NCBI GenBank assembly: GCA_002398565.1
Contig: DGZP01000037.1
Span: 1-21,793, forward strand
Source: Proteiniphilum sp. UBA4977
Lineage (GTDB): Bacteria > Bacteroidota > Bacteroidia > Bacteroidales > Dysgonomonadaceae
Length of the DNA stretch: 21,793 bases
Direction of reading: 5' to 3'
Shown in pieces: positions 8,267 to 15,327 of the stretch. The notes below the pieces were generated by a model. The model searched no databases, was not told where the DNA came from, and saw only the letters and a list, made by a program, of their open reading frames with translations. The translations under genes were made by a program, and so were the position numbers. The stretch's first letter is position 1. Every line of letters begins with the position of its first letter.

Positions 8267-8298
8267 TTTGGAAATGTGATTCGTAAAACATATATTTG
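8267..8298 (+). promoter_or_regulatory. strong Bacteroidota promoter (TTTG-N20-TATATTTG)
   Basis: A TTTG at 8267-8270 is separated by exactly 20 bases from TATATTTG at 8291-8298. Both boxes and the spacing match the Bacteroidota primary sigma-factor consensus. The predicted start near 8304 gives a leader of about 15 bases before the ATG at 8319. The -33 box abuts the tadA stop codon, so the downstream gene is transcribed independently of tadA. Confidence 0.75.
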
Positions 8299-8318
8299 TT
8301 ATACCTAAATCGCATGAT

Positions 8319-8732
8319 ATGAAAAAGCTCATTCTGATTTCGTTGCTGCTCGGGCTTTATGGCGTGAATCTGATGTCACAACAAGAAGAGCCAAAAAGAT
8401 TGCCATGGGACTCTGTCTCATCCACTTTGCCTCCTTTTAAAATTGCATCTGCCGACACGCTTCGTTTTTTTCCCGGCGACACCATTCCAAACCCCATATG
8501 GGAAAAATACCTGAAGAAAAAGAGTCAGGAGAGAATGACCGAAGAGAGGATCCTAACCACCCCCCTCGACAACATGCCGGTCATTGTTCCTCCGCATCAC
8601 CAGTTTCAAATGATTGTGGTGAAACCCGACACCACCTTTCATTATTTTCTACGGAACCTGAGGGACGAAGAGAAACCCAATTCCCTGAAACAGAAACAGG
8701 AGAATCGGATTAACAGAAGAAATCTACCATGA
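8319..8732 (+). CDS. exported protein of unknown function
   Basis: I do not recognise this 137-residue protein. It starts with a lysine pair and a hydrophobic run (MKKLILISLLLGLYGVNLMSQQ), a probable Sec signal peptide, so the mature chain of about 117 residues is expected in the periplasm or at the outer membrane. There is no lipobox cysteine near the cleavage region. The mature part is proline-rich and polar, with two similar phrases (SADTLRFFPGDTIPNP and VVKPDTTFHYFLR), and ends in a basic, Asn/Gln-rich tail (KQKQENRINRRNLP). It has no recognisable domain. It has its own strong promoter and is followed after 28 bp by an HD-domain gene, so they may be co-transcribed. Confidence 0.7.
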   Translation: MKKLILISLLLGLYGVNLMSQQEEPKRLPWDSVSSTLPPFKIASADTLRFFPGDTIPNPIWEKYLKKKSQERMTEERILTTPLDNMPVIVPPHHQFQMIVVKPDTTFHYFLRNLRDEEKPNSLKQKQENRINRRNLP

Positions 8733-8760
8733 CCGGATGCCTCTTAAATAATTTAAACTC

Positions 8761-9351
8761 ATGAACAGAAGATTGAAGCAGCAGATCGATTTTATCCTGG
8801 AGGCGGACAAACTGAAAAATGTGATCCGCCGCAACTATATTTCCGATGATTCACGACGGGAGAATACGGCGGAACATTCATGGCACACCATACTGACAGC
8901 ACTCCTGCTGTTTGAATATACCGAAAACAAGCATGAGCTCAATCTGCAGCGTATTGTAAGGATGATCTCCATCCACGATCTGGTGGAAATTGAAGCAGGT
9001 GACACTTTCATGTTCGATGAGGAAGCCAACAAAAAAAAGTTCGACAGGGAAAATCAGGCTGCAAAAAAGATATTCAGCCTGTTGCCTTACGATCAGGGGA
9101 AGGAGTATTATGACATCTGGCTCGAATTCGAAAAGGAAGAAACGCCCGATGCTATTTTTGCATCATCTGTAGACAAGATTATGCCGGTATTGCTGAATAC
9201 ATACAGCAAGGGAACAAGCTGGCGGGAAGCACGAATTACCGCGGAGCAGGTACATACAACACTGAAAGGGATTAAAAAAGGGCCGAGAAAAATACAGGAA
9301 TTGCTGGAAGAATTGATCTTTATGGCCAGAAAAAATGGTAATCTTACATAA
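8761..9351 (+). CDS. HD-domain phosphohydrolase (YfbR/HDDC2-like)
   Basis: A 196-residue metal-dependent phosphohydrolase resembling the 5'-deoxynucleotidase YfbR and HDDC2 proteins, which remove phosphate from deoxynucleoside monophosphates. The metal-binding set is visible: His39 in NTAEHSWHT, the HD pair His72-Asp73 in SIHDLVEIEAGD and a distal Asp138 in ASSVDKIMPVL. Arg/Asn residues of the VIRRNY segment precede them, as in HD_3-type proteins. The substrate cannot be read from sequence, so nucleotide clean-up is an inference from the family. It lies 28 bp after the unknown exported protein, while the following FMN reductase is 134 bp away. Confidence 0.82.
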   Translation: MNRRLKQQIDFILEADKLKNVIRRNYISDDSRRENTAEHSWHTILTALLLFEYTENKHELNLQRIVRMISIHDLVEIEAGDTFMFDEEANKKKFDRENQAAKKIFSLLPYDQGKEYYDIWLEFEKEETPDAIFASSVDKIMPVLLNTYSKGTSWREARITAEQVHTTLKGIKKGPRKIQELLEELIFMARKNGNLT

Positions 9352-9431
9352 AATGGCCCATCGAAATTAACAATTAAACAAATTAAGATTTCGGATGTTA
9401 TTATTTTCTAATGCAAAATTAATTGGTGCAG

Positions 9432-9445
9432 AGAACATTTGTTCT
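9432..9445. promoter_or_regulatory. palindrome AGAACA-TT-TGTTCT, possible operator
   Basis: Perfect 6-bp inverted arms around TT, 41 bp upstream of the FMN reductase ATG and therefore in its promoter/leader region. The core GAAC-N4-GTTC resembles the Gram-positive LexA (DinR) box. No LexA gene is in the window, so the similarity alone proves nothing. It could equally bind a redox- or flavin-responsive repressor or occur by chance. Confidence 0.3.
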
Positions 9446-9485
9446 TTTAGGAAAAGAAATAACGAACAATCAACAAGACTTAAAA

Positions 9486-10034
9486 ATGAAAAAGAAGAAA
9501 ATTGCTGTTTTGGTAGGTAGTTTACGCAAAGAGTCGTATAACAGGAAACTGGCCAAAGAAATGATTGCCATGGCCCCCGATTCATTGGAAATGGAGTTGG
9601 TAGAAATTGGACAACTGGTACATTATAATGAAGACCTCGATCAGAATCCCCCGACAGAATGGGTTGAATTTCGTAAAAAAATTAAAGAAGCCGATGGTTA
9701 TCTTTTTTTCACACCGGAATATAACCGTTCCATACCGGGAGTATTAAAAAATGCCATTGACGTGGCTTCAAGGCCCTATGGACAAAACAACTGGGGCGGG
9801 AAACCGGGCGCTATTGTGAGCAGCTCCATCAGTCCGCTCGGAGGGGAAGGAGCCAATCACGTGCTGCGCCAACCCATGGTCTTTGTAAACGTGTACATGA
9901 TGCAACAGCCTGAAGCCTATATCGGGAACACCATGTCGCTGTTCGGAGAAGACGGTAAATTGCTGAAAGAGGAAACAAGAACCTTCCTGCGCAATTACAT
10001 GCAGGCTTTTGAAGCTTGGGTAAACAGGTTCTGA
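9486..10034 (+). CDS. NADPH-dependent FMN reductase family protein
   Basis: Flavodoxin-fold oxidoreductase expected to bind FMN and reduce it, quinones or azo/chromate-type acceptors with NAD(P)H in the cytoplasm. The 182-residue protein shows the phosphate-binding loop GSLRKESYNRKL (11-22), TPEYNRSIPGVLKNAID starting at 76, and GAIVSSSISPLGGEGANHVLRQ, all typical of the FMN_red family (ChrR/YieF/SsuE-like). The start is set at the Met of MKKKKIAVLVGS. An upstream in-frame Met at 9423 would add 21 polar residues and absorb the palindrome at 9432-9445. It is monocistronic, with a strong hairpin terminator following. The physiological substrate is unknown. Confidence 0.85.
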   Translation: MKKKKIAVLVGSLRKESYNRKLAKEMIAMAPDSLEMELVEIGQLVHYNEDLDQNPPTEWVEFRKKIKEADGYLFFTPEYNRSIPGVLKNAIDVASRPYGQNNWGGKPGAIVSSSISPLGGEGANHVLRQPMVFVNVYMMQQPEAYIGNTMSLFGEDGKLLKEETRTFLRNYMQAFEAWVNRF

Positions 10035-10066
10035 CAAACGCGATTAACTTCGCTGACCACAATTAC

Positions 10067-10104
10067 AAGAGGGTGAATCACGCGGTGGTTCACCCTCTTT
10101 CCTG
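10067..10104. terminator. intrinsic terminator between convergent genes
   Basis: An 11-bp perfect stem (10067-10077 with 10089-10099, AAGAGGGTGAA paired with its complement) has extra CAC/GTG pairing inside. On the plus strand the stem is followed by TTTCCTG and then a T-rich stretch. It lies 32 bp after the FMN reductase stop and 50 bp before the end of the opposing oxidoreductase gene, so it can serve both. Confidence 0.8.
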
Positions 10105-10152
10105 TTATTTTTCAAAACGGAAGATCAGACACTCCCTTGTACAACTCTCTCA

Positions 10153-11526
10153 TTAGACCTTTGGCAATTTCCACGGAGCGCGGTAGTTTGCCATTATCAA
10201 GCGGTTTGCTTCTTCATTACCGATGAATTTGCCGGTCTTATTGTCCCAGTTCAGGGCGCTACCTACTCTGCAGGAGATATTTGCCAGATGGCTGAGTTTC
10301 GCCACTTCGGCACCAATGGCAATGTCGGCATTGGGCAGTTCACGCGTGCGCATGCACTCGAGCATGTTCCCCGCATGCAGATAGAGGCCTTTGCCAGAGC
10401 CCTTTCTTTTTTCAATTGCTTCCATGCGAAGGGTATTCGGTTTTTTTTCATCGTCACAGGGATAGCAATATGGGAAATTACGGCTGTTGACTGCTTGTTC
10501 GGGTACAACCTCCCAACCGCTACGGGTAAGGATGAGCGTACCGTTTTCTCCAAAAAAGGCAACACCTTCACGCAATCCGAAGAGTCCGTTCCCGATCCCG
10601 CAGGCATGATCCCAGATAATATTAAAATCGGGATATTTATAGGTCGCCATCAACGTATCCGGTGTTTCCATGGCATCATCGGGATAACCGAACTTCCCGC
10701 CGGCCCCGTAAACATACGAAGGAAGCCCTGCATTCATCCCCTTCATGGCATAATCGAGCAGATGCACTCCCCAGTCGGCCATCAGCCCGCCTGCATAATC
10801 CCAGAAGAAGCGAAAGTTATAATGAAAACGATTCTGATTGAAATTGCGTTTGGGTGCCGGGCCGAGCCACATGTCATAATCCACACCGGCGGGAACAGCC
10901 GAATCGGGGACAACAGGCAATGTCCACTTACTGGTCTGATAAGCCCACACCTTTACGGTTCTCACGCGCCCCAGTGCGCCACTCTGCACATAGGCCGCAG
11001 CTTCATCCCAGTGCGGGTCGCTACGTTGCCACTGGCCCACCTGCACGATCCGGTCATATTTCCGTGCAGCCCTGACCATAAGGTCACACTCTTCGATGGT
11101 ATTGGCCAGCGGTTTTTCCACATATACGTCCTTTCCTGCTTCACAGGCGGCAATCATCTGCAGACAGTGCCAATGGTCGGGAGTACCAATGATCACCATG
11201 TCCACATCCTTGTTGTCAATGACCCTTCGCCAGTCCTTCACCAGCTGTGCGGGTTTATTGCCTTTGAGTTTCTCATATTCTGCCGCGCGCTGGTAGAGCC
11301 ACTGATCGTCCACATCGCAGAGCGAGATACATTCCACTGTAGGATACTGCAGAAAAGTTTTGAGATTGCTCCATCCCTGATTCCGACAACCTATCAGGCC
11401 TATTTTAATTTTGTTGCCTGGTGCCGACTGACCATACAGGGAAGAAAAGGGTTTTCCCATTAATGGCGTCAGACTTAAACCGGTTGCTGTAATAGCTGAT
11501 TTTTTCAGAAAATTTCGTCTATCCAT
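10153..11526 (-). CDS. Gfo/Idh/MocA family oxidoreductase with twin-arginine leader
   Basis: NAD(P)-dependent oxidoreductase of the Gfo/Idh/MocA superfamily, which acts on sugars, inositols or related polyols. The exact substrate cannot be read. The 457 residues begin MDRRNFLKKSAITATGLSL, a Tat-type signal (RRNFLKK, then a mildly hydrophobic stretch), suggesting export as a folded, cofactor-loaded enzyme. The Rossmann start is GLIGCRNQGWSN (about 43-54), followed by VIIGTPDHWH (111-120) and the family's EKPLA catalytic/cofactor segment (EKP at 137-139). The second half (WDYAGGLMADWGVHLLD and so on) is the C-terminal beta-sheet domain. Some Bacteroidota glycosidases of the GH109 group share this architecture, so a glycan-cleaving role is possible. 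It stands alone, divergent from the alanine symporter. Confidence 0.87.
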   Translation of the reverse strand: MDRRNFLKKSAITATGLSLTPLMGKPFSSLYGQSAPGNKIKIGLIGCRNQGWSNLKTFLQYPTVECISLCDVDDQWLYQRAAEYEKLKGNKPAQLVKDWRRVIDNKDVDMVIIGTPDHWHCLQMIAACEAGKDVYVEKPLANTIEECDLMVRAARKYDRIVQVGQWQRSDPHWDEAAAYVQSGALGRVRTVKVWAYQTSKWTLPVVPDSAVPAGVDYDMWLGPAPKRNFNQNRFHYNFRFFWDYAGGLMADWGVHLLDYAMKGMNAGLPSYVYGAGGKFGYPDDAMETPDTLMATYKYPDFNIIWDHACGIGNGLFGLREGVAFFGENGTLILTRSGWEVVPEQAVNSRNFPYCYPCDDEKKPNTLRMEAIEKRKGSGKGLYLHAGNMLECMRTRELPNADIAIGAEVAKLSHLANISCRVGSALNWDNKTGKFIGNEEANRLIMANYRAPWKLPKV

Positions 11527-11550
11527 GATGATTATATAAAAAAGTTATCG

Positions 11551-11558
11551 CAAAGATA
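11551..11558 (-). promoter_or_regulatory. candidate promoter of the Gfo/Idh/MocA gene, -7 element
   Basis: Minus-strand TATCTTTG, a perfect TAnnTTTG. It places the RNA start near 11545, about 19 bases before the ATG at 11526. No matching -33 TTTG was seen at the right distance. Confidence 0.5.
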
Positions 11559-11632
11559 ATAAAGATTGCCCCTCAAGTGAATAAATTTAATATTTAAAGT
11601 AATTTTTCACTAATTAATTAAAAGATTATCCA

Positions 11633-11640
11633 TATTTTTG
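11633..11640 (+). promoter_or_regulatory. candidate promoter of the alanine/glycine symporter, -7 element
   Basis: TATTTTTG on the plus strand, a perfect TAnnTTTG. The predicted start near 11646 leaves a ~30-base leader before the ATG at 11677 and makes a TTG start at 11638 impossible. The divergent promoter of the oxidoreductase lies 75 bp away. Confidence 0.5.
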
Positions 11641-11676
11641 GCCTTTTGGTTTCATATCACATTAACTGCTTCTATT

Positions 11677-13380
11677 ATGCAGCAAATCAATGCGTTCTTC
11701 ACTACTTTACATCAATATATCGGCGGGAATAACTGGTTTATTTTCTTGTTGTTGGGTACCGGTTTTTTCTTTACCCTCTATCTAAAGTTTCCACAGATCC
11801 GTTATTTCAGGCATGCCATCCGCATCATCAAAGGAAAATATGATAAAAAAGGCGACTTAGGTGACACAACCCACTTTCAAGCACTGGCTACGGCCCTGTC
11901 GGGGACGGTGGGCACGGGAAATATTGCCGGGGTGGCACTGGCAGTCCACCTGGGAGGTCCCGCAGCCCTGTTCTGGATGTTGATGACCGCATTCCTGGGC
12001 ATGTGTACCAAATTTGTTGAGGTGACCCTTTCACACAAGTACCGTGAGTTAGACGCAAAGGGGATGGTAGCCGGAGGACCGATGTATTTCATGAAAAAAC
12101 GGTTGAATATCTCTTTAAAAAATGGGAAAATGATCAAAACGGGATACTGGCTGGGGGGATTCTTCGCGGTTGCCACCGTATTATCCTCCTTCGGGACAGG
12201 AAGTTTACCGCAGATCAACAGCATCTCCAATGCCATCTTTGCCACCTTCGGCGTGCAACATATTATCACTGGTGCCGTGATGGCCGTTTTACTGGCGCTG
12301 ATCATCATTGGTGGCATCCAACGTATTGCCCGGGTCACGGAGAAGCTGGTGCCTTTCATGGCCATCGTCTATTTTCTGGGAGCCATGGCCGTGATCATTG
12401 CCAATTATCAGAATATTATTCCCTCTTTTATATCGCTTTTCACCGACCTGTTCACCGGTACGGCTGCAGTGGGTGGCTTCCTCGGTGCTGGCTTTGTCTT
12501 CGCCTTCAATAACGGCGTAAATCGGGGACTCTTCTCCAACGAAGCTGGTCAGGGATCAGCTCCCATTGCCCATGCGGCCGCCAAGGCGCATGAACCGGTT
12601 TCGGAAGGCATGGTGGCTATCCTTGAACCATTTATAGACACCATCATCATCTGTTTCCTCACCGGGATGGTGCTGCTCTCCTCCGGCGTGTGGAACCAGA
12701 AAGTACCCAATCAGTTCCAGCGAACCGATATGGTGGTGTTGGCGGAAAGTTACGACGAGCATGATGCGGCTGATATTGCGGCACTCAGGGATTATCTGAA
12801 CAACAAGGAAACCTTGCCCTTGTTTACAGGTACGCTTACGGTAGTTGAGGGAAAAATTCAAAACGACAATTCCATTCTTCATGCACGTTCGGTGGCGGAA
12901 GGAATATCTGTAAGTAAGGGAGAAGCTCCCTTTACCGGGGAGATACACGTGGCAAGCGGAAGGGTACAGACTTCGGGCGATCTTGTTTTTATCGGCTCCT
13001 CGCTGATTCACAGCGCCCCGCTTACCACATTGGCTTATACCCAGAGTTTTCTGGGAGATTCAGGCAAGTATATTGTTGCCCTCGGTTTGCTGCTGTTTGC
13101 ATTTTCCACCGCCATTGCATGGTCGTATTACGGCGACAGGGCCATAACTTACCTGGTGGGTACGAAGTATGTCATGCTTTACCGGATTATTTTCGTGACG
13201 GCTTTTTTCGTGGCCTCCTTCGTTGACACCACCATCATCTGGAACCTCTCGATGCTTACCGTGGCCTTTATGACGGTGCCCAACCTGATCGGGCTGTTGA
13301 TCCTGCACAGAGAGGTGAAGCAGACCATTGGCGATTACTGGATCGGTTTCAAAAAAGAATATACGAACGAGGAAATTTAA
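11677..13380 (+). CDS. sodium:alanine/glycine symporter (AGCS family) with an inserted domain
   Basis: Inner-membrane transporter that couples alanine or glycine uptake to sodium. The 567 residues show the AGCS signature TALSGTVGTGNIAGVALAVH (about 70-90), the GPMYFM loop, and the FSNEAGQGSAPIAHAAAKAHEP block followed by FIDTIIICFLTGMVLLSSG. Most members have about 450 residues. The extra length here comes from roughly 338-445, between two membrane segments, where a polar, beta-rich region contains two similar 28-residue motifs (see findings). Membrane segments resume with GKYIVALGLLLFAFSTAIAWSYYGDRA. The start is the ATG at 11677, since a TTG at 11638 overlaps the promoter. The neighbouring genes do not indicate which amino acid is carried. 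Confidence 0.93.
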   Translation: MQQINAFFTTLHQYIGGNNWFIFLLLGTGFFFTLYLKFPQIRYFRHAIRIIKGKYDKKGDLGDTTHFQALATALSGTVGTGNIAGVALAVHLGGPAALFWMLMTAFLGMCTKFVEVTLSHKYRELDAKGMVAGGPMYFMKKRLNISLKNGKMIKTGYWLGGFFAVATVLSSFGTGSLPQINSISNAIFATFGVQHIITGAVMAVLLALIIIGGIQRIARVTEKLVPFMAIVYFLGAMAVIIANYQNIIPSFISLFTDLFTGTAAVGGFLGAGFVFAFNNGVNRGLFSNEAGQGSAPIAHAAAKAHEPVSEGMVAILEPFIDTIIICFLTGMVLLSSGVWNQKVPNQFQRTDMVVLAESYDEHDAADIAALRDYLNNKETLPLFTGTLTVVEGKIQNDNSILHARSVAEGISVSKGEAPFTGEIHVASGRVQTSGDLVFIGSSLIHSAPLTTLAYTQSFLGDSGKYIVALGLLLFAFSTAIAWSYYGDRAITYLVGTKYVMLYRIIFVTAFFVASFVDTTIIWNLSMLTVAFMTVPNLIGLLILHREVKQTIGDYWIGFKKEYTNEEI

Positions 13381-13392
13381 AAAAAAGTAGTA

Positions 13393-13557
13393 TGTATACA
13401 ACTAAACCATCGACTGTCGATGTTTTACGACCCATATTTGCTCTTATGCACTAAAAGAGTAGAACTTGCTTCGCTTCGAACAGCTACTCTTTTTACGTGT
13501 ATCACGAGCAATGGGTCCCCGAAAAACATCTGAATGTCTCTTTTTTAGTTGTATACA
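13393..13557. repeat. ~165-bp imperfect palindromic element (MITE-like) between convergent genes
   Basis: Both ends carry the same 14 bases inverted: TGTATACAACTAAA at 13393-13406 and its complement at 13544-13557. The two halves align along most of their length when one is reverse-complemented. The centre is a perfect 10-bp stem (13453-13462 with 13484-13493) around a 21-base loop. Blocks such as GAGCAA-ATGGGTC and AAAACATC recur inverted in the arms. If the element is taken as 13397-13553, a TA dinucleotide flanks both ends. It fills the gap between the symporter stop (13380) and the SDR stop (13580) and codes for nothing. It could be a miniature inverted-repeat element or a large bidirectional terminator hairpin. 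Confidence 0.65.
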
Positions 13558-13579
13558 ATGAGCGAAACAGTCAACTAAT

Positions 13580-14368
13580 TTAAAGTAACCCGCTGAGCAG
13601 GCCGCCGTCGATCTGGATCGTGATGCCGTTCACGGAACGTGCCTGGTCCGAGCAGAGGTAAGCCACCATGTTGCCCAGCTCCTGCGGATCCATGTAGCGC
13701 TTGTGCGGAAAAGCCTCAATTGCTTTCTGCTCATACTCATCCACAGAAATACCTTCGACTTCGGAGCGTACCTTCATCAGTTGTGTCACCCTGTCGGTTC
13801 GGAAATAACCCGGTGCCACATTGTTGATGGTAATTCCTTTTGCAATTAGCTCCTTGCTGATGGTTCTGGCATAACTGGCTACTGCAGTACGGAATATATT
13901 CGAAAGTACCATATTGGGTGCCGGTTCTTTTACGGTCACCGAGGTGATATTGACAATCCTGCCCCACCCTTTCTTTTCCATGTAAGGCAAACAAAGCCGG
14001 ATCATCCGGATATTGTATTTCAGTACCGCGTTGTAGGCGTCATCCAGATCCTCCTCAAAGATCTCGCGGAATGTCCCCGGTTTGGGACCACCCGAGTTAT
14101 TTACTAGGATATCCACTCCTCCGAAACGGGCTACTGTCTCCCGCACGATGCGTACATTATCATCCGCACTGGCCATATCTGCTGTCAGCGCGAGGGTTTG
14201 CACTCCCAGTGCTTCTATCTCCCGCTGCGTCTCATGCAATGTATCTTCTCCTCTTGCACACAATACGATATTTACGCCTTCACCGGCCAGTGCCAGCGCA
14301 CACGCCCTGCCCAGCCCCTTGCTGCTTCCACCGATAATGGCGGTTCTTCCCTGTAAGTTATAATTCAT
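13580..14368 (-). CDS. SDR-family protein with altered catalytic motif (BKR-like)
   Basis: A 262-residue short-chain dehydrogenase/reductase-fold protein. It has the cofactor-binding glycine motif GGSSKGLG (13-20), NNSGG in place of the usual NNAG (91-95), an ITS serine at 143 and NNVAPGYFRTD after the active site. At the place of the YxxxK pair it reads SNIFR (156-160), so Tyr is replaced by Ser and Lys by Arg. A subgroup called BKR-like SDR is known to lack the usual tetrad, and this protein fits it. Normal ketoreductase activity is therefore doubtful. The start is the ATG of MNYNLQGRTAII. An upstream Met at 14392 would add eight residues. It is separated from thiD by 134 bp on the same strand. 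Confidence 0.85.
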   Translation of the reverse strand: MNYNLQGRTAIIGGSSKGLGRACALALAGEGVNIVLCARGEDTLHETQREIEALGVQTLALTADMASADDNVRIVRETVARFGGVDILVNNSGGPKPGTFREIFEEDLDDAYNAVLKYNIRMIRLCLPYMEKKGWGRIVNITSVTVKEPAPNMVLSNIFRTAVASYARTISKELIAKGITINNVAPGYFRTDRVTQLMKVRSEVEGISVDEYEQKAIEAFPHKRYMDPQELGNMVAYLCSDQARSVNGITIQIDGGLLSGLL

Positions 14369-14391
14369 ACCAACTCTTTTATCTGAAAACA

Positions 14392-14405
14392 ACAGGATCT
14401 CCTGT
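14392..14405. promoter_or_regulatory. short palindrome upstream of the SDR gene
   Basis: ACAGGA-TC-TCCTGT has perfect 6-bp arms and lies 23 bp before the SDR start codon, in the thiD-SDR gap. It might be an operator or a small leader hairpin. No perfect TAnnTTTG promoter was found in the gap, so a link with a specific promoter cannot be shown. Confidence 0.25.
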
Positions 14406-14502
14406 CTTGCTACATATTTTGCAGTATTTGCTTCAGTATAACACTCCGGCGGGCAGGATGTTTTTGTACTTTATTACAAAGTAGAAATACATATGCCAAC
14501 TA

Positions 14503-15315
14503 TTATTTCCAGAAATCAAAGAAGTGATGTACCGGGCCATGCCCCTTTCCTGTTTCATATTCAGCTCCCTTGAGGATCGCATTGTTGATATATGTTTTGG
14601 CGTTTCTTACCGCCTCATCAAGAAGAAGGCCATGGGCCAGAAAGGCAGCAATGGCCGATGAAAGCGTGCATCCCGTACCGTGGGTATTTCGAGTGTGTAT
14701 CCGCTTTGAAGGGAGTGTCGTCACCTCATCGGTCTCGGCATTGTAAAACAGATCGGTCAGCACCTCCTCATCCAAATGTCCGGCCTTGAGATATACTGAT
14801 ACCGAACGCCCAAAAGAGAGCTCCTTCACGACTGCCTGCAAATCTTCCTGACGTTGAATCGTTCTGCCTGACAAGATCTCTGCTTCCGGTATGTTGGGGG
14901 TGATCACGCGAACATAGGGAATCAGTTCTGTCATCAAGGTGTTTATCGCCTCATCCTGCAGTAATTTATCACCTGAGGTGGCCACCATCACGGGATCAAG
15001 AACAATATTTGCTATGTCATATGGCAGCAGGGCATCTCTCACGGCAATGATCAACTCGGAGGAGTGAAGCATCCCAATCTTTACTGCATCGGCACCAATA
15101 TCATCCAGCACCGATCTGATCTGACTTGCAACAAACGCTTCGGGTACCGGATGCACACCGGTTACACCCACCGTATTTTCATCGACGACTGCTGTAATCG
15201 CGGTGGTTCCATAACAACCGCATGCAGAGAAAGTTTTCAGGTCTGCCTGAATACCGGCGCCACCACTTGGATCGCTACCAGCAATTGACAATGCTGTTAT
15301 ATACTTTTTCTTCAT
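14503..15315 (-). CDS. thiD: hydroxymethylpyrimidine / phosphomethylpyrimidine kinase
   Basis: Phosphorylates 4-amino-5-hydroxymethyl-2-methylpyrimidine (HMP) first to HMP-P and then to HMP-PP, the pyrimidine substrate of ThiE. The 270 residues have the family's standard length. They begin with ALSIAGSDPSGGAGIQADLKTF (HMP-binding), contain VKIGML, LDPVMVATSGDKLL and ITPNIPEAEIL, and end with the phosphate-binding HGTGCTLSSAIAAFL (HGTGC at 212-216, with the catalytic Cys). It is the last gene of the thiM-thiE-tenA-thiD unit and starts 12 bp after the tenA stop. Pyridoxal kinase (PdxK-like) activity is sometimes shared by this family, but the context favours thiamine salvage. Confidence 0.95.
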   Translation of the reverse strand: MKKKYITALSIAGSDPSGGAGIQADLKTFSACGCYGTTAITAVVDENTVGVTGVHPVPEAFVASQIRSVLDDIGADAVKIGMLHSSELIIAVRDALLPYDIANIVLDPVMVATSGDKLLQDEAINTLMTELIPYVRVITPNIPEAEILSGRTIQRQEDLQAVVKELSFGRSVSVYLKAGHLDEEVLTDLFYNAETDEVTTLPSKRIHTRNTHGTGCTLSSAIAAFLAHGLLLDEAVRNAKTYINNAILKGAEYETGKGHGPVHHFFDFWK

Positions 15316-15327
15316 GATTTTTTTCTT

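Noticed and set aside
10288..11463. 391-codon open frame on the plus strand opposite the Gfo/Idh/MocA gene
   Set aside because: It lies wholly antisense to a well-recognised gene, has no promoter or family resemblance, and its translation is low-complexity in His/Ile/Pro, as expected for a codon-bias shadow.
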